A DNA stretch of 64,000 nt from Echinostoma caproni. Taxonomy: Eukaryota > Platyhelminthes > Trematoda > Plagiorchiida > Echinostomatidae. The notes beneath the pieces were generated by a model. The model made no database searches. It was given only the letters and a program-made list of their open reading frames with translations, and was not told where the DNA came from. Location: positions 58,968 through 122,967 of the forward strand of contig UZAN01039583.1 in NCBI GenBank assembly GCA_900618425.1, read 5' to 3'. Shown piece after piece: positions 36,901 to 49,000 of the stretch. Position 1 is the first letter of the stretch. Each line of letters begins with the position of its first letter. A program made the position numbers and the translations under genes.

Positions 36901-37993
36901 TTTATGAGGTACAGTCACTGAACAATATTCACAATGGATTTTTACCTTGCTCGGTCACTGCACCTGGACCGTGTCCTGCGCATTCAGGAAATTGTTGCTC
37001 AACCCTCGCATGCTTAGCTAAGACTTCAATACAGTAAAACACAAAAATTATAAGGTTTGTTCAGAGGAACTGAGTCTCAAAACAGCATGAATCTTTACCC
37101 GATATTTACAACATGGGCTCAATTCAAGCATCATACGGTAAAGTTTTAAGCCGATCTGGCTCAGAGTCTAGAGCTGGGTGCCATTGTGTGCGTGCGTGCG
37201 TGCGTGCGTGTGTTAACACGCTCGCACTTTGCAGGTCATACACGCTTGGTCTGAGACGCCTAGCTGAGCCAGAATGTATGTATTCATATAACGTAGGTGA
37301 CCTACTTTATCTATGAGTTGCTCCGATCGATGCACTGAGTGAGAGATCAAAACAATATCTGAATAAAAAAGCAAGCATTGGACCGCTTCGTTCCAATGAA
37401 ATTGTTGACGTTGCGTCCTCCATCTACTCGGATCGCGAAGATAGGTTTGTCGAAGGTGGAGGAGTACTTTAGTATTATAATTAACGGTAGTTCCCTGGAG
37501 TTTTACACTAACACATCTTTTATCTCCTCATTCAGCTTTCTCCTTTAATGAATAACGTTCTGAAACTGTGATTTCTACTTCCGATATTCTCTGCTAATAA
37601 CGACGTAATTGTCCCTGCCATTTCTGCATGTGCCTTTTGTAGTGAATGCAGAATCAAGGAATGTGATATAAACACACCGGTGTCTTTAACCAGCATATCA
37701 CCATAAAGATATTCCGTGTTCTTATTGAACCTCTTTTATGATATTAATTTCATGAGCGAGTGTTTATTAACAAAAAACGGAGAGGAAACATTCATAGCAC
37801 AGACATGTATCTTCGATTATGAGATAATGTTTGCTGTACGAAATACAGACGAAAAACTGTCTGCAAATCCGGGAAAGCTGCATAACCGGTTTTGCGTTTG
37901 ACCTGGTTCTTTCATGTGAGTAATGGAGGATGTGGTTAAATTCCAAATATGAATTCGTCGTGTATATAGCAAATGAAGCGTGAACTGAAAAGC
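36901..37993. other. Non-coding stretch with a (GTGC)n microsatellite
   Basis: Nothing coding was recognised. A GTGC repeat lies at 37185-37213. Confidence 0.45.
37185..37213. repeat. (GTGC)n microsatellite
   Basis: About five GTGC units flanked by GT repeats. Confidence 0.9.
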
Positions 37994-38130
37994 TCGGAAG
38001 CACTGGACAGCTGTTTCGAACTGGTTCTAGCTCATGATGTCCAGTGTTACTGAATCAATCCAACTGAAGATCGAAAGCGGGAAACTAGCAGTTACAACCA
38101 AAGCATGCCATCTAAATGACTACGACTCCG
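37994..38130 (-). mobile_element. tRNA-derived SINE carrying a hammerhead motif (second copy)
   Basis: Minus strand: a head with GTCGTAGTC... and GCATGCTTTGG, then a decayed B box (GCTTTCGATC), then the ribozyme end CGAAACAGCTGTCCAGTGCTTCC. It matches the 17.7 kb copy segment by segment. Confidence 0.68.
37996..38052 (-). ncRNA. Hammerhead ribozyme motif, type A, 5' box broken
   Basis: The 3' part (CGAAA, CAGCTGTC, CAGTGC) is perfect against the family. Stem I is preserved as CACTG with CAGTG. The first box reads CATCATGAG instead of CTGATGAG with an inserted GA, so it should not cleave. Confidence 0.62.
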
Positions 38131-38420
38131 ACTGTTTCTATTTATACATGCGTTGCGCAGTTCAAACCTTATTTGGACATGTTTGCAGATTTGGGATTCT
38201 CAGCTGATATATCCAAGCGACTGATTTCATTCTAGAATGCCCCTTGCTTTATCAAGTCACATTTTCTTTGGTCCGGGTAAGTTGACCAACCATAGGCAAT
38301 GAATCTCTGTCTGTGTGTTATTAGGTTTTGTTCTTTAATTACCAAGTCGTGGGCCTTTACGATAGATAAAGGATCTCAACGAAGTTCATGTTGTCGTGTT
38401 CCCTGATGAATAGAAAACAT

Positions 38421-38442
38421 CTTATTTTATTTTATTTTATTG
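38421..38442. repeat. (ATTTT)n microsatellite
   Basis: About four ATTTT units. Confidence 0.9.
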
Positions 38443-39047
38443 TTACGATTCAATGTAGCGTTTCATGTGATATAATGCGTTGGTCGTATAACAAGATGTC
38501 TAAGCCGTTCACATGACAAAGGTACATTTCAGCTGATTCATTTAGTGATAACATACTCTTCCTCTCGATTGTAATACCTCGGCCTAGCAAAAAACCAATG
38601 AGGTAAATTCAACCTACCTGTTAAAATAAAGAAAACTATAGACGAAATTTCTGTGGCGGTTAGCTCGACCTTTTTCTTATGCGTGGGATTTATGCGTTGA
38701 ACTTAGTTGTTTGTGCTCATTTACTGTGCAGTTTCTTTATGCATTATTTGCATAGATCGTAGTTTGTAACGTGAGTAACACATATGCTGAGACGTGCAAT
38801 ACGTTTTGGGAAGTAAAGGAATCGCAGTCCAGGGCGATGTGCATAGATGCACTGAATGTTTCACAATGAACGTTGATGGGGTGAATAGCGGCAGAAAACC
38901 TACCTAAGTCTATTATCACGATACGGGAAGGTTCTAAGTGGCCATTTTTCCATAGACCTTGGCGAGCAAGGCTAAGCTGTATTCCAGCTGATATGGAGTT
39001 TGTTTGCATTAGAATAGTGTAAACACCGAATTATTCCATCCTATCAT

Positions 39048-39098
39048 CCACTTTTCTCTTTCTTTTTCTTTTTTCTTTTTTCTTTTACTTCTTTCTTT
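39048..39098. repeat. Polypyrimidine run
   Basis: TCTTTTTCTTTTTTC-type units without interruption by more than one purine. Confidence 0.85.
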
Positions 39099-39173
39099 GA
39101 ATACACAACGATACAATTTTCAAGAAAGGGGAAGCGGCCAATCAAAGGGCTGCTATTGGGAAAGTTAGGCGAT

Positions 39174-39245
39174 GGTGGTGGTGTTCGAAAACATGCCCTC
39201 TTCCCGAGGTGGTAATCTGGTAACGTTACCATCGGGCCGCCACCA
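39174..39245 (+). repeat. Dispersed repeat, partner at 14.9 kb
   Basis: GGTGGTGGTGTTCG, then GAGGTGGTAATCTGGTAACG and GTTACCATCGGGCCGCC, in the same order and orientation as 14893-14975. Confidence 0.55.
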
Positions 39246-40799
39246 CCAAGTTTGAAGTTGGCGGCGAAAGTAATATTGTGTCCATGCTCAGCTACTTTAT
39301 TGGCCCCGTCAAATACACAAACATGTTTTACTTAGCCTGCTTTTCGTTCTATCTGAACCAAGGAATAAAGTTAACCGAATGTTCTAAACATGGCTGATTC
39401 ATTCATGCCTTATCCTGTGGTTTTTATTCGCGTTTGCTGTTTAACTGAAGCACTTCAACGAAACCTTTCAAATGTTGTTGCATGGTCTTATCAGGGCTCT
39501 GTCTGTCCGTTTATCTATCTGTCTGTCTATCTGCCGTCTATTATCTCTGTCTTTCTGTCAATGTATGTATGCATGTATTTATGTATGCGTAAATGGATAT
39601 TGGAGGCTCCGAGTGAGTGAGCAGTTTTTCTGCGGCACGATCAGAGTACTTTAACAGACCCGCATACATGAACTAATACCCACCCTTCTGTTCCTTTTTC
39701 GTGAAGCATATAATTTAAATTTATGGCTACAAGCACATAGTTCAGTATTCCAGAGAATTTCAATTGTGAAATTGTTGATGCCATTCTGATACTGCTCTGG
39801 CTATTAAATAAAAGACATTTTCAAAACTCGATCACCATAAGCAGAACCTGACGAAGGCATCCAACTGTTGTTTGCGCTTCTTATTCGGACCTCAATGTTT
39901 AAGAAGAACAGAACTTCGCTTCCAAGATTTTGAGCAGATAGTTTATGATTTCTACTGCACTTTTGAAACATAATAGATGATATTGACTGTAAGAATGGCA
40001 TTTCGTTTTGTAATCTAGAGGCCAGCAAGCGTAGTTTCTAGGGTTTGGATGAGCAAGGGGTTAATGTAATGTCCTGCTGGGATAAAGAGCTCACACGTTG
40101 GTGAACGCCACATCGCAGGCAGTAATCGCTTGAACTTTACGACGGACAGCAATTTCCACGGGAAAGCCTGTGTAAGAAAAAGTCTTCCTAAATACACTCT
40201 TACTCTGTTCACGCTTATGTGTGAAACAATTTATTTCCCACATTTTGGTATTATGTCACTAACAAGTGGAAAATTACTTCGCTTGGTCTGATCTTCCTCT
40301 TCAGTGCACCTTAGTTTTTGAACGGAACCAAAAGCAATCTGTTTTTTCCCCTCAGATTTACTGAATGTAAACTAAATGAAAAACTACCTTGTGAAACACC
40401 CTTACCAAGTATATGTCCATGAAAGATTTGTAAAATGTCTATGCTGACCGTTTATTCCTTTTGATGGAACCAAATTTCAATACATATGTACGTCATAACA
40501 CAGTACTCTTACATCAAATGGCTTGTAGCAATCTATTCTGATTCCTAAACGGTCTTCTTCCTTATTGCAATGAAATGATGCCAGAAATAACTTTTTATGC
40601 AATTCGGAGAGCAAACAAGACCGGGATAAAATATTCACAAATCGATCGAATAAACCCAAGTTTTCCACTTTCAAGAAAACAATAAAACCATTTCATTGAT
40701 AATCCAACGAACTTTTGTTCTTTTCACCGCTATAGAAAACATTCTAGCAATCCTGTTAGTAAAATGTCATGTCACAGATGATTGTGGCATAAACTTGTT
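39246..40799. other. Non-coding stretch with CTGT/TATC repeats
   Basis: Imperfect CTGT and TATC repeats at 39497-39560 produce open frames that I do not regard as genes. The minus frame at 39804-40028 has a faint resemblance to a PLE reverse-transcriptase C-terminus, too weak to call. Confidence 0.4.
39497..39560. repeat. Imperfect CTGT / TATC repeat
   Basis: CTGTCTGTCCGTTTATC, then TATCTGTCTGTCTATCTG units. Confidence 0.85.
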
Positions 40800-41080
40800 T
40801 GATCGAATAAGGTTCTCGTCGGACGTTAGCTCATTGTTCACAAATGTTCCCATCACTGAAACAATTGAATTCCTGTGCGGATATGCATAAATTTTTTATG
40901 TAGTAACTTAATGATCAGAAAACTTTGTGACCTTGGTGAACTTTATTTCCCGTTTCATGGTGGTCTCATCTCCAGTAATCCGTGGTGTTATTCTTATTTT
41001 TATTATATTTTCCCAAGACAATTGATTGTATTCCCAAGTGGAGATACATATTTTATGATGTACTGGTATTGATACGAATA
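40800..41080 (+). pseudogene. Reverse-transcriptase scrap of Penelope-like type
   Basis: A frame contains SSDVSSLFTNVPITETIEFL (around 40818-40877), which resembles the motif-A region of PLE reverse transcriptases (FDV-SLFTNVP). A further frame has MVVSSPV, where the motif-B segment (AMGSPVSP) would be expected. Everything after this is broken by stops. Confidence 0.5.
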
Positions 41081-44000
41081 ACCGTGAACAAGCTTATTTA
41101 CCATTCAAAATTATTGTTTGAAACCTGAAATATGTTTCTAATTGCATGTTGCATTGCTTTGAAAGCATAGATACACACTAACTGTTGTGTTCGGCACGTT
41201 CGAAGAGTAACAAAGTGTAAGACATTCAGGCTGCTCGATGCTCAGCTAGCTACGGATGGCCTCCATTAGGTGTGTTTAAATTCAAACAAGACTTCACATC
41301 TTTTCGCCATTGGATTGCCAATTCAAACATTACTACTTATACTATGTCATTACCGCGTGTTTTGCGCTCACCATGCCGTCGTCGACAGCCGTTTGAGATA
41401 TGAATGATGATAAGCATATACTTTATTGTAACTGAAACACAACTCTTTCACATGTTTGAGTTTGTATCTAGTCCGGAAAACGTTCGTTTTTCAGGGAACT
41501 AAGCACCGAAATATAGTTAAATAATTGTGCCACGCTCGTGGGATATAGATCTGCACCTAAAAATAATCTGCGCCTACTTCATTGCAATTATTCGATGTGT
41601 GCAAATGTAGTAATTGAGAGATTGAGTAGCAACTACTTCTATTGTCGTCATTCATTACGCCGAAAAGCCAGGAAAGTGATCCACTACTTTCTTATCAAGG
41701 ATGAAATAGAGCTGAGACTAAAATATGAATAGAAGTGCTAAGTAACTTTATACATTAACCGTTTGTCCTATGCGGAATAACCAGACTATCAACGACTTCA
41801 CCTTTTAGGAAACGAAATTATGCAGTCAATATCTAATTAAAGATTTCGAGAGGAAATTCTGTGTATACTAAGAAGTGTGTGAATTGAACTACTATCATTA
41901 AAGTTTAGGTTTGATTATCCACCACGTAATTTAAATGAACTCAGACTAACAATTCAGTATGGAAACGTATCTTGACAACTAGATTTTTTTAGTCGTCATC
42001 TGCTGTTAGTGAAGAAAAGGGGGAATTCACTGGTAGGGAGACAGAATTTAACTGAAGCAAAAGTTGGGACAGGAAGCTTTTCTAAGATGCCCTTTGATAT
42101 TTTGCCAGAACAGTGTAACATTCCGGGGATAGTCTTATGCAAACCAGATAAAGATTTATATTTCGGTATAATAAATCAAAAGGATTACGAGGATGAAATA
42201 ACTGTTGAATTAAAAAAAACATTTGCGCACCACTGATTGTTCACCGACTGACATAATCCGTTCAGTGGCGGACGAGACTCTCCAGTTTGGATGGGTTACG
42301 AATATGTATACTCAAGGCGGTCCGATAAAATACATGCAATTCGCCTTATCATACCGATCAAGTGACCAGTTTGACTATTTGAACCAGTAAGGAGATATTT
42401 GGCAACATATTCCTCGACGAATCGATGCATATGATCTTGTGAAGTCTGATAAAATTAATAGGCGCAACAAATAAAAAGTATCTCCGTTTAACGGTTTGTG
42501 TTTCTCTACGAATTATCCATGGCAATAAACAATTTTTCACCTGTGTAACTATGGATATTGAAATCCTTATGAAGCTTCTGAAAATATGCGGTCTTGGATT
42601 TCCTTTTAAAAGACCAATCTCTGCTCAACCATTGCTACCTTGGGGATCAGGCTGTGGCTGACCGAAGGCTCCGGTTGTAAACTGCCTAAGAAAAGGCACC
42701 AGCTTTGGTCCGGGCAACCTGGTAATATCGTGCCTTCTAGTAAACTATTTACAGTTTTTCATAAAGATTATTGTACTGGGATTTGTCTGCTACACAGTCT
42801 GAGACGTGTGGTGAAATAACTGTTCAACAGTTGGAAATTGGATCACAACAATGACAATTCCTTAAACTCCTAAACTAGGTAAAATCAATCCGTTATGAGA
42901 ATATATAAATCTATTGAATAAGTGTAATTATGCTGACTGTAACATCAGTTTTACTAAGCACTGGCGTCTCTTGATATTTTATCTTCACAATACAAAAATG
43001 GATCTCTCAGTGATAAGCCAAACAACAAAGATAGGTAGATAGCGCCATATGTAAGCTTTCATAGTTGCGCAATGATACACCCTCAATAGGGTTACTCGAT
43101 GTGCCAGCAGTCAGTTATGAAGGCTTTGTATTATAAACGGGTTGATTAATGCAGTTTTAACACTTTGATCAACGTATTTGATTTTCGAAGGTGATACACT
43201 TGATACAGTTATTAGAACAACTCAAATATTTGTCTCAAAAACGTTTCTCACGCTTTCAAATTAGTTCTACAATAGCAGGTAACATGGTGGCCTATTATTG
43301 GGGATCCTTTCTGTTGGTTCACTCGTTCCTGTGGTAAAAGTTACATTAGTGGAGACGTAAGGGGTCTGCAAATCTGATGTGAGACCGACCTCAGTTTGCA
43401 CCGTTCAGACCGTTCAAAAGAGAGGCTGGCATGTACTTTCCCATTACAACAAACAAGCCACCACTACCACCACAAACGTGCTGCCAATTCATTGTCATGT
43501 GCCCGCACCTAACAAACTGAAACTCACTACATGAGGGCTTTCTCAGTTTTAATTGTTTTCTTGTCAAGGAGATTTCGCTAATGTAATCATCGAAAAAGTC
43601 GTTCGCCTTCAACTCCTAATTTGAAATCTGGAAGACACAAATCTGTCGCTAAATAGCGATGAGAACAAAAGGTGTCCAATCATGGATAAAAGGATCATAC
43701 GATGTGTTCAAAAGCTGATAAACTTTCCTCTAAATTACTACGAGCAACTAAGTGAAGGTATATTCAGCTCTTCAAAGCAGATTGAATACTCTTTTAGCCG
43801 CAAACTGTCATGCGGAGCGTTAGCTAGATGACATTCATGGTGTAGTTTGTGAAATGAAACCAGTATCGCAGGAATATATATATATATGTATGTATATTTA
43901 TTTATATTTATATATAAGCAATTGAAGCATGCATCGGTCAAAATATAACGTACTGTGTGCTTGAAGCACATGCTTTATACTGATCTATTAGTCATACAAA

Positions 44001-45814
44001 TAAGGACTGCATATTTATTCAAGTTCGAACAACGTCCATTACAGTGAAACTCACTTATTTCATGAATTCTGACATACATTTTTGGTTGCTTCGGCTGTTA
44101 GGCGCAGGTGATGGAAAACTTCTTGGATATCCCGATACTTTACTCGAAAGCTGCCTAGCTACCTTCACAAACGCATTCGTCTAGACAAGCAGTAACCACT
44201 GTGAAAAATAATTTCGTATACATTTTTGCACGTACATGCTAATCGCGCTTGTGGATTAACTCAGTCAAGTTCTCAAATCAACTCAAATTCTGATGCGGTA
44301 CATCTCAACTACGGTGGAACCTGTCGATGGACACCGATGGTTGATTGATTAGAGTTGTCAGAGTAACGACATCCAAATGCAGAGTTCGAAGTTCATCATT
44401 ATCACTTATGTTTTCCGCTTCCACACTTACTCAGGCTACCTTTTTATGGGTGCTACTCAATTCTCGATATCTAATTTTCTTTTTTATACTCAATAAATAA
44501 CAAAGTATAAAGGTCCATTGTCAAGACGTATTTGTCTGCTTCATAGAACTGCTGAATGTATTCTTAAACTCTTTCGTTTAGCACAACAAACCCAATACAC
44601 CGCTGTGTTTCTATTGTCTAATCGATGTCATGGTGCCCGATTCACCTATTCTCCATGAAAACTTTAGTGATTCTCGCATGATTTGAACTTTTTTGATATA
44701 TTGTACTCGTAGTTCATATTAGGCTACGAATTTTCTAACGTGGATCAGTGCATTGATTTGGACCTTGAAACCGAATGCCCATGGTTGATCCCAGGTTTAT
44801 GTCGGTGTGACGTGTCATCAGTTTGTGCTATGTTTGGCTGTTGCTTTAACCCCATGAAATCTCTACACCACGCGGTTTGGATGACGGCATTTCTGTCTCC
44901 CTTTGTGTGCCGTTAAAACTGTTACTTCTTTTTGGAAGTACATCAGCTCACACGAGTGAAGATACATTTATATGTACTTTTTTCACAAAAAACGTTATCG
45001 ATTTGTGTGCATATATTCCGGGTAAAGGTGAAGTGGAATTGGTGATGTGCACAACGCATTGTACGTGGAAAGCGTAGTTTTAGCGAAACTTCAAATTCCG
45101 GTTTAATTTCTTCAGACTAAATTACAACAAACATTTAATAACATTCTTCCACGGTGCCAGTTACTCCGTAAGGACCATCAAGTGTTCAAATATTTCAACG
45201 GTGAAACGGCGACTTCTACCATTCATAACCCGACGAAAGGTGATAGTTTGATTCATGGCGGTCACGTTAACCTTCCTGATAGCTGAATTAGTCAAACGAC
45301 TTTTTGATGTCGTTCCGATTCCCATGGAAATGACAATCAAGGAAGTTTCACAATGTTCACGTTAAAGGTGGGTAAGCGAACACAATGTTCCATTTGGAAT
45401 GAATAATTCTCCGAAATTCGGGGTCACGCAATGAACGTAATTGCGTTTTTGCACTTTTTATGTGGAAACCGTGAACTGAAAAAATTGTTATTTATATCTT
45501 TAGGTAGTTCTCAATTCCAGAATACGATTTACGGATAGCATCTGTCTGAATGTCCTTACGATTGCCCAAAATGTTCAGCTACCACAAGAACCGTGTCCTG
45601 CGATACTGGTAACACTTCACAAACTACCTTCATTGAATTACTTGAAGTAATTTAGAGCAACGTTTGTCGGCTTTGAATATATCTTAGGATCCTTTTATCC
45701 GTCAATTGAGGGAACGTTATATCAAAAACGGCAACATCTACAGCGATTCGCAGACTAATGAAGTAGATAGTTAGTTAAACGGCTTCGGTGCCTGTATGGC
45801 TTTTTGAATCTCAG
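41081..45814. other. Non-coding stretch, nothing recognised
   Basis: A TA/TTTA repeat lies at 43873-43917. Small frames (42009-42236, 43391-43612, 43738-43971) have no recognised domain. Confidence 0.45.
43873..43917. repeat. (TA)n / (TTTA)n simple repeat
   Basis: TATATATATATATG passing into TATTTATTTATATT. Confidence 0.9.
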
Positions 45815-46019
45815 CAAATTTGATGAATGCGCACACATGAGCGGTTACACAAACGCTAAAGAAATTGATTTCGAAAGTCCGCGACGGCAGTGTCACGTTA
45901 ATTCTTCATGTGAAATATACGTGCAACATTGTAGTCATGAAAAGGAGGTACATAAAGAAACTAGTTTTAGTGAGAAAGTGCTATATCCAAATGAGTGTTT
46001 TGAAGAAGTACGGGAAAAA
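45815..46019 (+). CDS. Candidate exon of an unknown gene
   Basis: Acceptor-like CTTTTTGAATCTCAG ends at 45814, and a donor GTGAATG begins at 46020. In between lies an open frame of about 68 codons, hydrophilic and rich in Cys, Glu and Lys (for example DECAHMSGYTNAKEIDFES). I do not recognise a family. The composition is more protein-like than the neighbouring frames, but splice sites of this quality occur often by chance. No partner exon was found. Confidence 0.22.
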
Positions 46020-49000
46020 GTGAATGTATGTGGTTGGGCACGTTGGCGAACCTCGGTGGCACGATTTCATGGTCGTCATCCTGCCTGACGCTTTATGCTA
46101 GACAGCAATGAAACGTTTTATATTTTCCTATTTGTTCCACTAATTTGGAATATGCCAAATGATATTCATAGCACAGTCCTTCTTCTTCAACCCTACTTAA
46201 TTGGTTTTGCCACCACACAGACAAAGTGATCTCGTTTTCACAGCCGTGCTGTTCAGTCAGTTTGTTTCCGAGGCATGTTCACCTAGAGAAAAACAAATCA
46301 CACACCTAACACCGAATCCATTCATTCACTCTGACGGTTTCCTGCCCAGCGTACACATTTGCATACACATACATAGATTGTCATTCCTTTGCTCCTGTTT
46401 TCAACTGATCATGGATGGTAGCCACCCACAGATGAAACCTCACATCACTACTGTCCCAGCTCAAGCATACAGAATAATAATTTATGTGACCATATTATTT
46501 GATTCCTTTTTTATTTATAGTATATACAAATGTACATTCAAGTTTCTGGAAAGGGCCTGTAGCCATACAAAGGCTGCATGGAAAGTTACAGAAATGCGAT
46601 AATAAGTCATGCACTGACTTTTCTGGAGATTTGAATAACGGACGGAAAGCACTTTGAGCTACCATCGGAAAGTCATCCTTCTCCTAATTCAAGCCTTATT
46701 TCTCTTCGGTAAAAGAGAAAGCTACTAAGATTTTATTCACGACCGAACTGTTTACGAGCAGTTTATCCTCAGCGCCTACGCCGTGTCACAGTATCAAGAG
46801 TTGGGATTTGAAAATATTCATTCGATATTCAAGAATCTTAATGATTTGATGATAGATACTAAGATGAGCGTACTTCAGAAGCGGCAATCACCGCAATCAC
46901 CCATATCAGGGCTAAATGTGTACAGATTGTTTGGAATGAAATCAAAACTATGCTTTTGCTTTTGGGACTGGGAAAACAATTTTTCATTATATCAGGTGTC
47001 AACTAAAAGCGCATTCTTTCAATCGAACGCCTTTGAATTTCGAACAGTCCGCTGCGCAAAGAATGCCACTGGCTGATTGACATAGTCAAAGGATATGAAT
47101 AACTGCAAGTTATCTGTTACTGGGTATTATTCAATCCATATATGTGTATTTGTCTGCCGAAAATTGTTTGGTTCGTCTACCAGGTAAGTAAGATGTTCTT
47201 CAACAGATCATGTTCATGGTCGTTTTGGAAAAACTCCATAGCATGTGTCCCCTGCTACTTACGGTTTTCGCGTTGATTTACAAGCAAGAATTCACAACAG
47301 TAATCTTGTTCAGAGTTTGGTTAGGAGTCTGATCTTGCATGTACTTTCAGAAAAGCCGATTGTCATATATCAGTGTTTTACATTGGCCATAAAGACAGAG
47401 TTATTCGCTCCATTACAGCTTTTAAAATTGCAGCCTGCAGAATCTTCGAAACGTTTTCAAGTCAATATATCCGTCAAAATAGTGTTTTTAATACCCCCTG
47501 AAGTGAATTTCGCAAAAGGGAATAGTGGAGTGCTTCAATATGGGAAGTTTCACTAGTACAAAGTCTTTGACCAATACCCGAATCACTGACTGTTATATTT
47601 CTATCAAGATAGCAACACACTGGATAAAGAGAAAATTTATTCACAATATCATATCCAAATTTGGAACGGATGTTATTGAAGTAATTGTGCGTCATGCCCA
47701 TAGTATTAGATCCGTGTAGGAAAACGTTTGGATTATCCATGACGATGAAAAACCAAAAACAAGTTTATTTTTTGGTGATGACGTTTCTTCCTTTGTAAAT
47801 TGGTAGTGAAAGAATTATTCAAAACTTTTCAAGAATCATTTTCTGAGGATACCTTTCTGACAAGAGGGCAAGCAGTGGATGTGAAGCATTTTGCAGCAAA
47901 CCGGTCACACGAAACCACGAGCTACTCATAGCTATTCTAGTTGTTCATAAAGAGGGGGGAGGTAAAGGAAAGATTTGTTATAAAAAGGCATAAAACCACA
48001 ACCGCACAGACCTGACCTGGTTAACAAGAAAGACAGTCGAGAATAACTTCGAACTAAGAGTATTGCACATTATCGGCAACCACACCTATGAGTTTTCCAG
48101 TGGAAAGAGAAACTAGCGAAATCTACTTTAGTAGGGTTTCCACTTAGAGAACCTTCGAAGACCTTATATCATTTCGAGATATTTGACTGAAGCAAAGTGG
48201 CATAAAACAAATTAGGGTTCGCTGAGAACATGGAAAGCCAAAAGGTTAAGGAAAATGCCCTTAAAACATTTTGAAAAGTTTAGTAGTAATGCAAACTGCA
48301 TGAATGTCGTTGATCTTGTGAAGTCCGAAAGTGTATGATCCTATGTTGAAACGAATATTTGAGATTTTCTTCTGTAGGCTTGGCGTTCATTTTCAGTCTG
48401 AGATGTGTGTAGTTTGAGGGTCGAACAGCTGGCTTCTACAGTGAATATTTAAGGCGCGTTGATCGGATCGCACAGGGATGCAAAAGGATTTCTTGATTTC
48501 TAAGGCGTTTTTTTGTGTATCAGTTGTAAGGTGATTTAAAATCAAGGGGAAATCCGTAAGAATGAACGGACCATGTTATATTGTCATTTTATTTTGTATG
48601 TGCCCTTCTATGCGCTTCAACAATTGTACCATCTTTTGGGCAGGTTCTAACAACTTGGCAATCAAATGACAATTGCCACTAGATGCAACACTCCGGTCTT
48701 CCTTTGGTTACCGGATTGATCTCTGTGATCTACGCAGACAAAAAGTGTTTCAGTCACATTTAGAACTGAAACATTTTGATTTAGACTTGACAACGGAAAA
48801 TAGTTTTTACGGTCATAGTAGATTATAAGTATTTACACCGAACATCGCTTGAGTTATGATAAGAAGTGTTATCGTAAAAAAACTCTGATTTGTTCGAATT
48901 AGTTGCGAAAGCGGTAGTCACGGAAAACGTGCTAGAGCAATTTAACAAAGTTTGTACCATGTACAGGACGTCCACACAGATCACTGAGCGGAACGGATGT

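Larger units (their letters stand above)
38131..39173. other. Non-coding stretch, simple repeats only
   Basis: (ATTTT)n at about 38421-38442 and a pyrimidine run of TTTTTC units at 39048-39098. The frame 38737-39009 has no recognised similarity. Confidence 0.45.

Noticed and set aside
44330..44400. B-box-like GAGTTCGAAGTTC as another SINE
   Set aside because: No A box or shared flank with the other SINE copies.
48421..48450. TCGAACAGCTGGCTTC as a further hammerhead 3' half
   Set aside because: Only a short partial match, with neither helix II nor CTGATGA.
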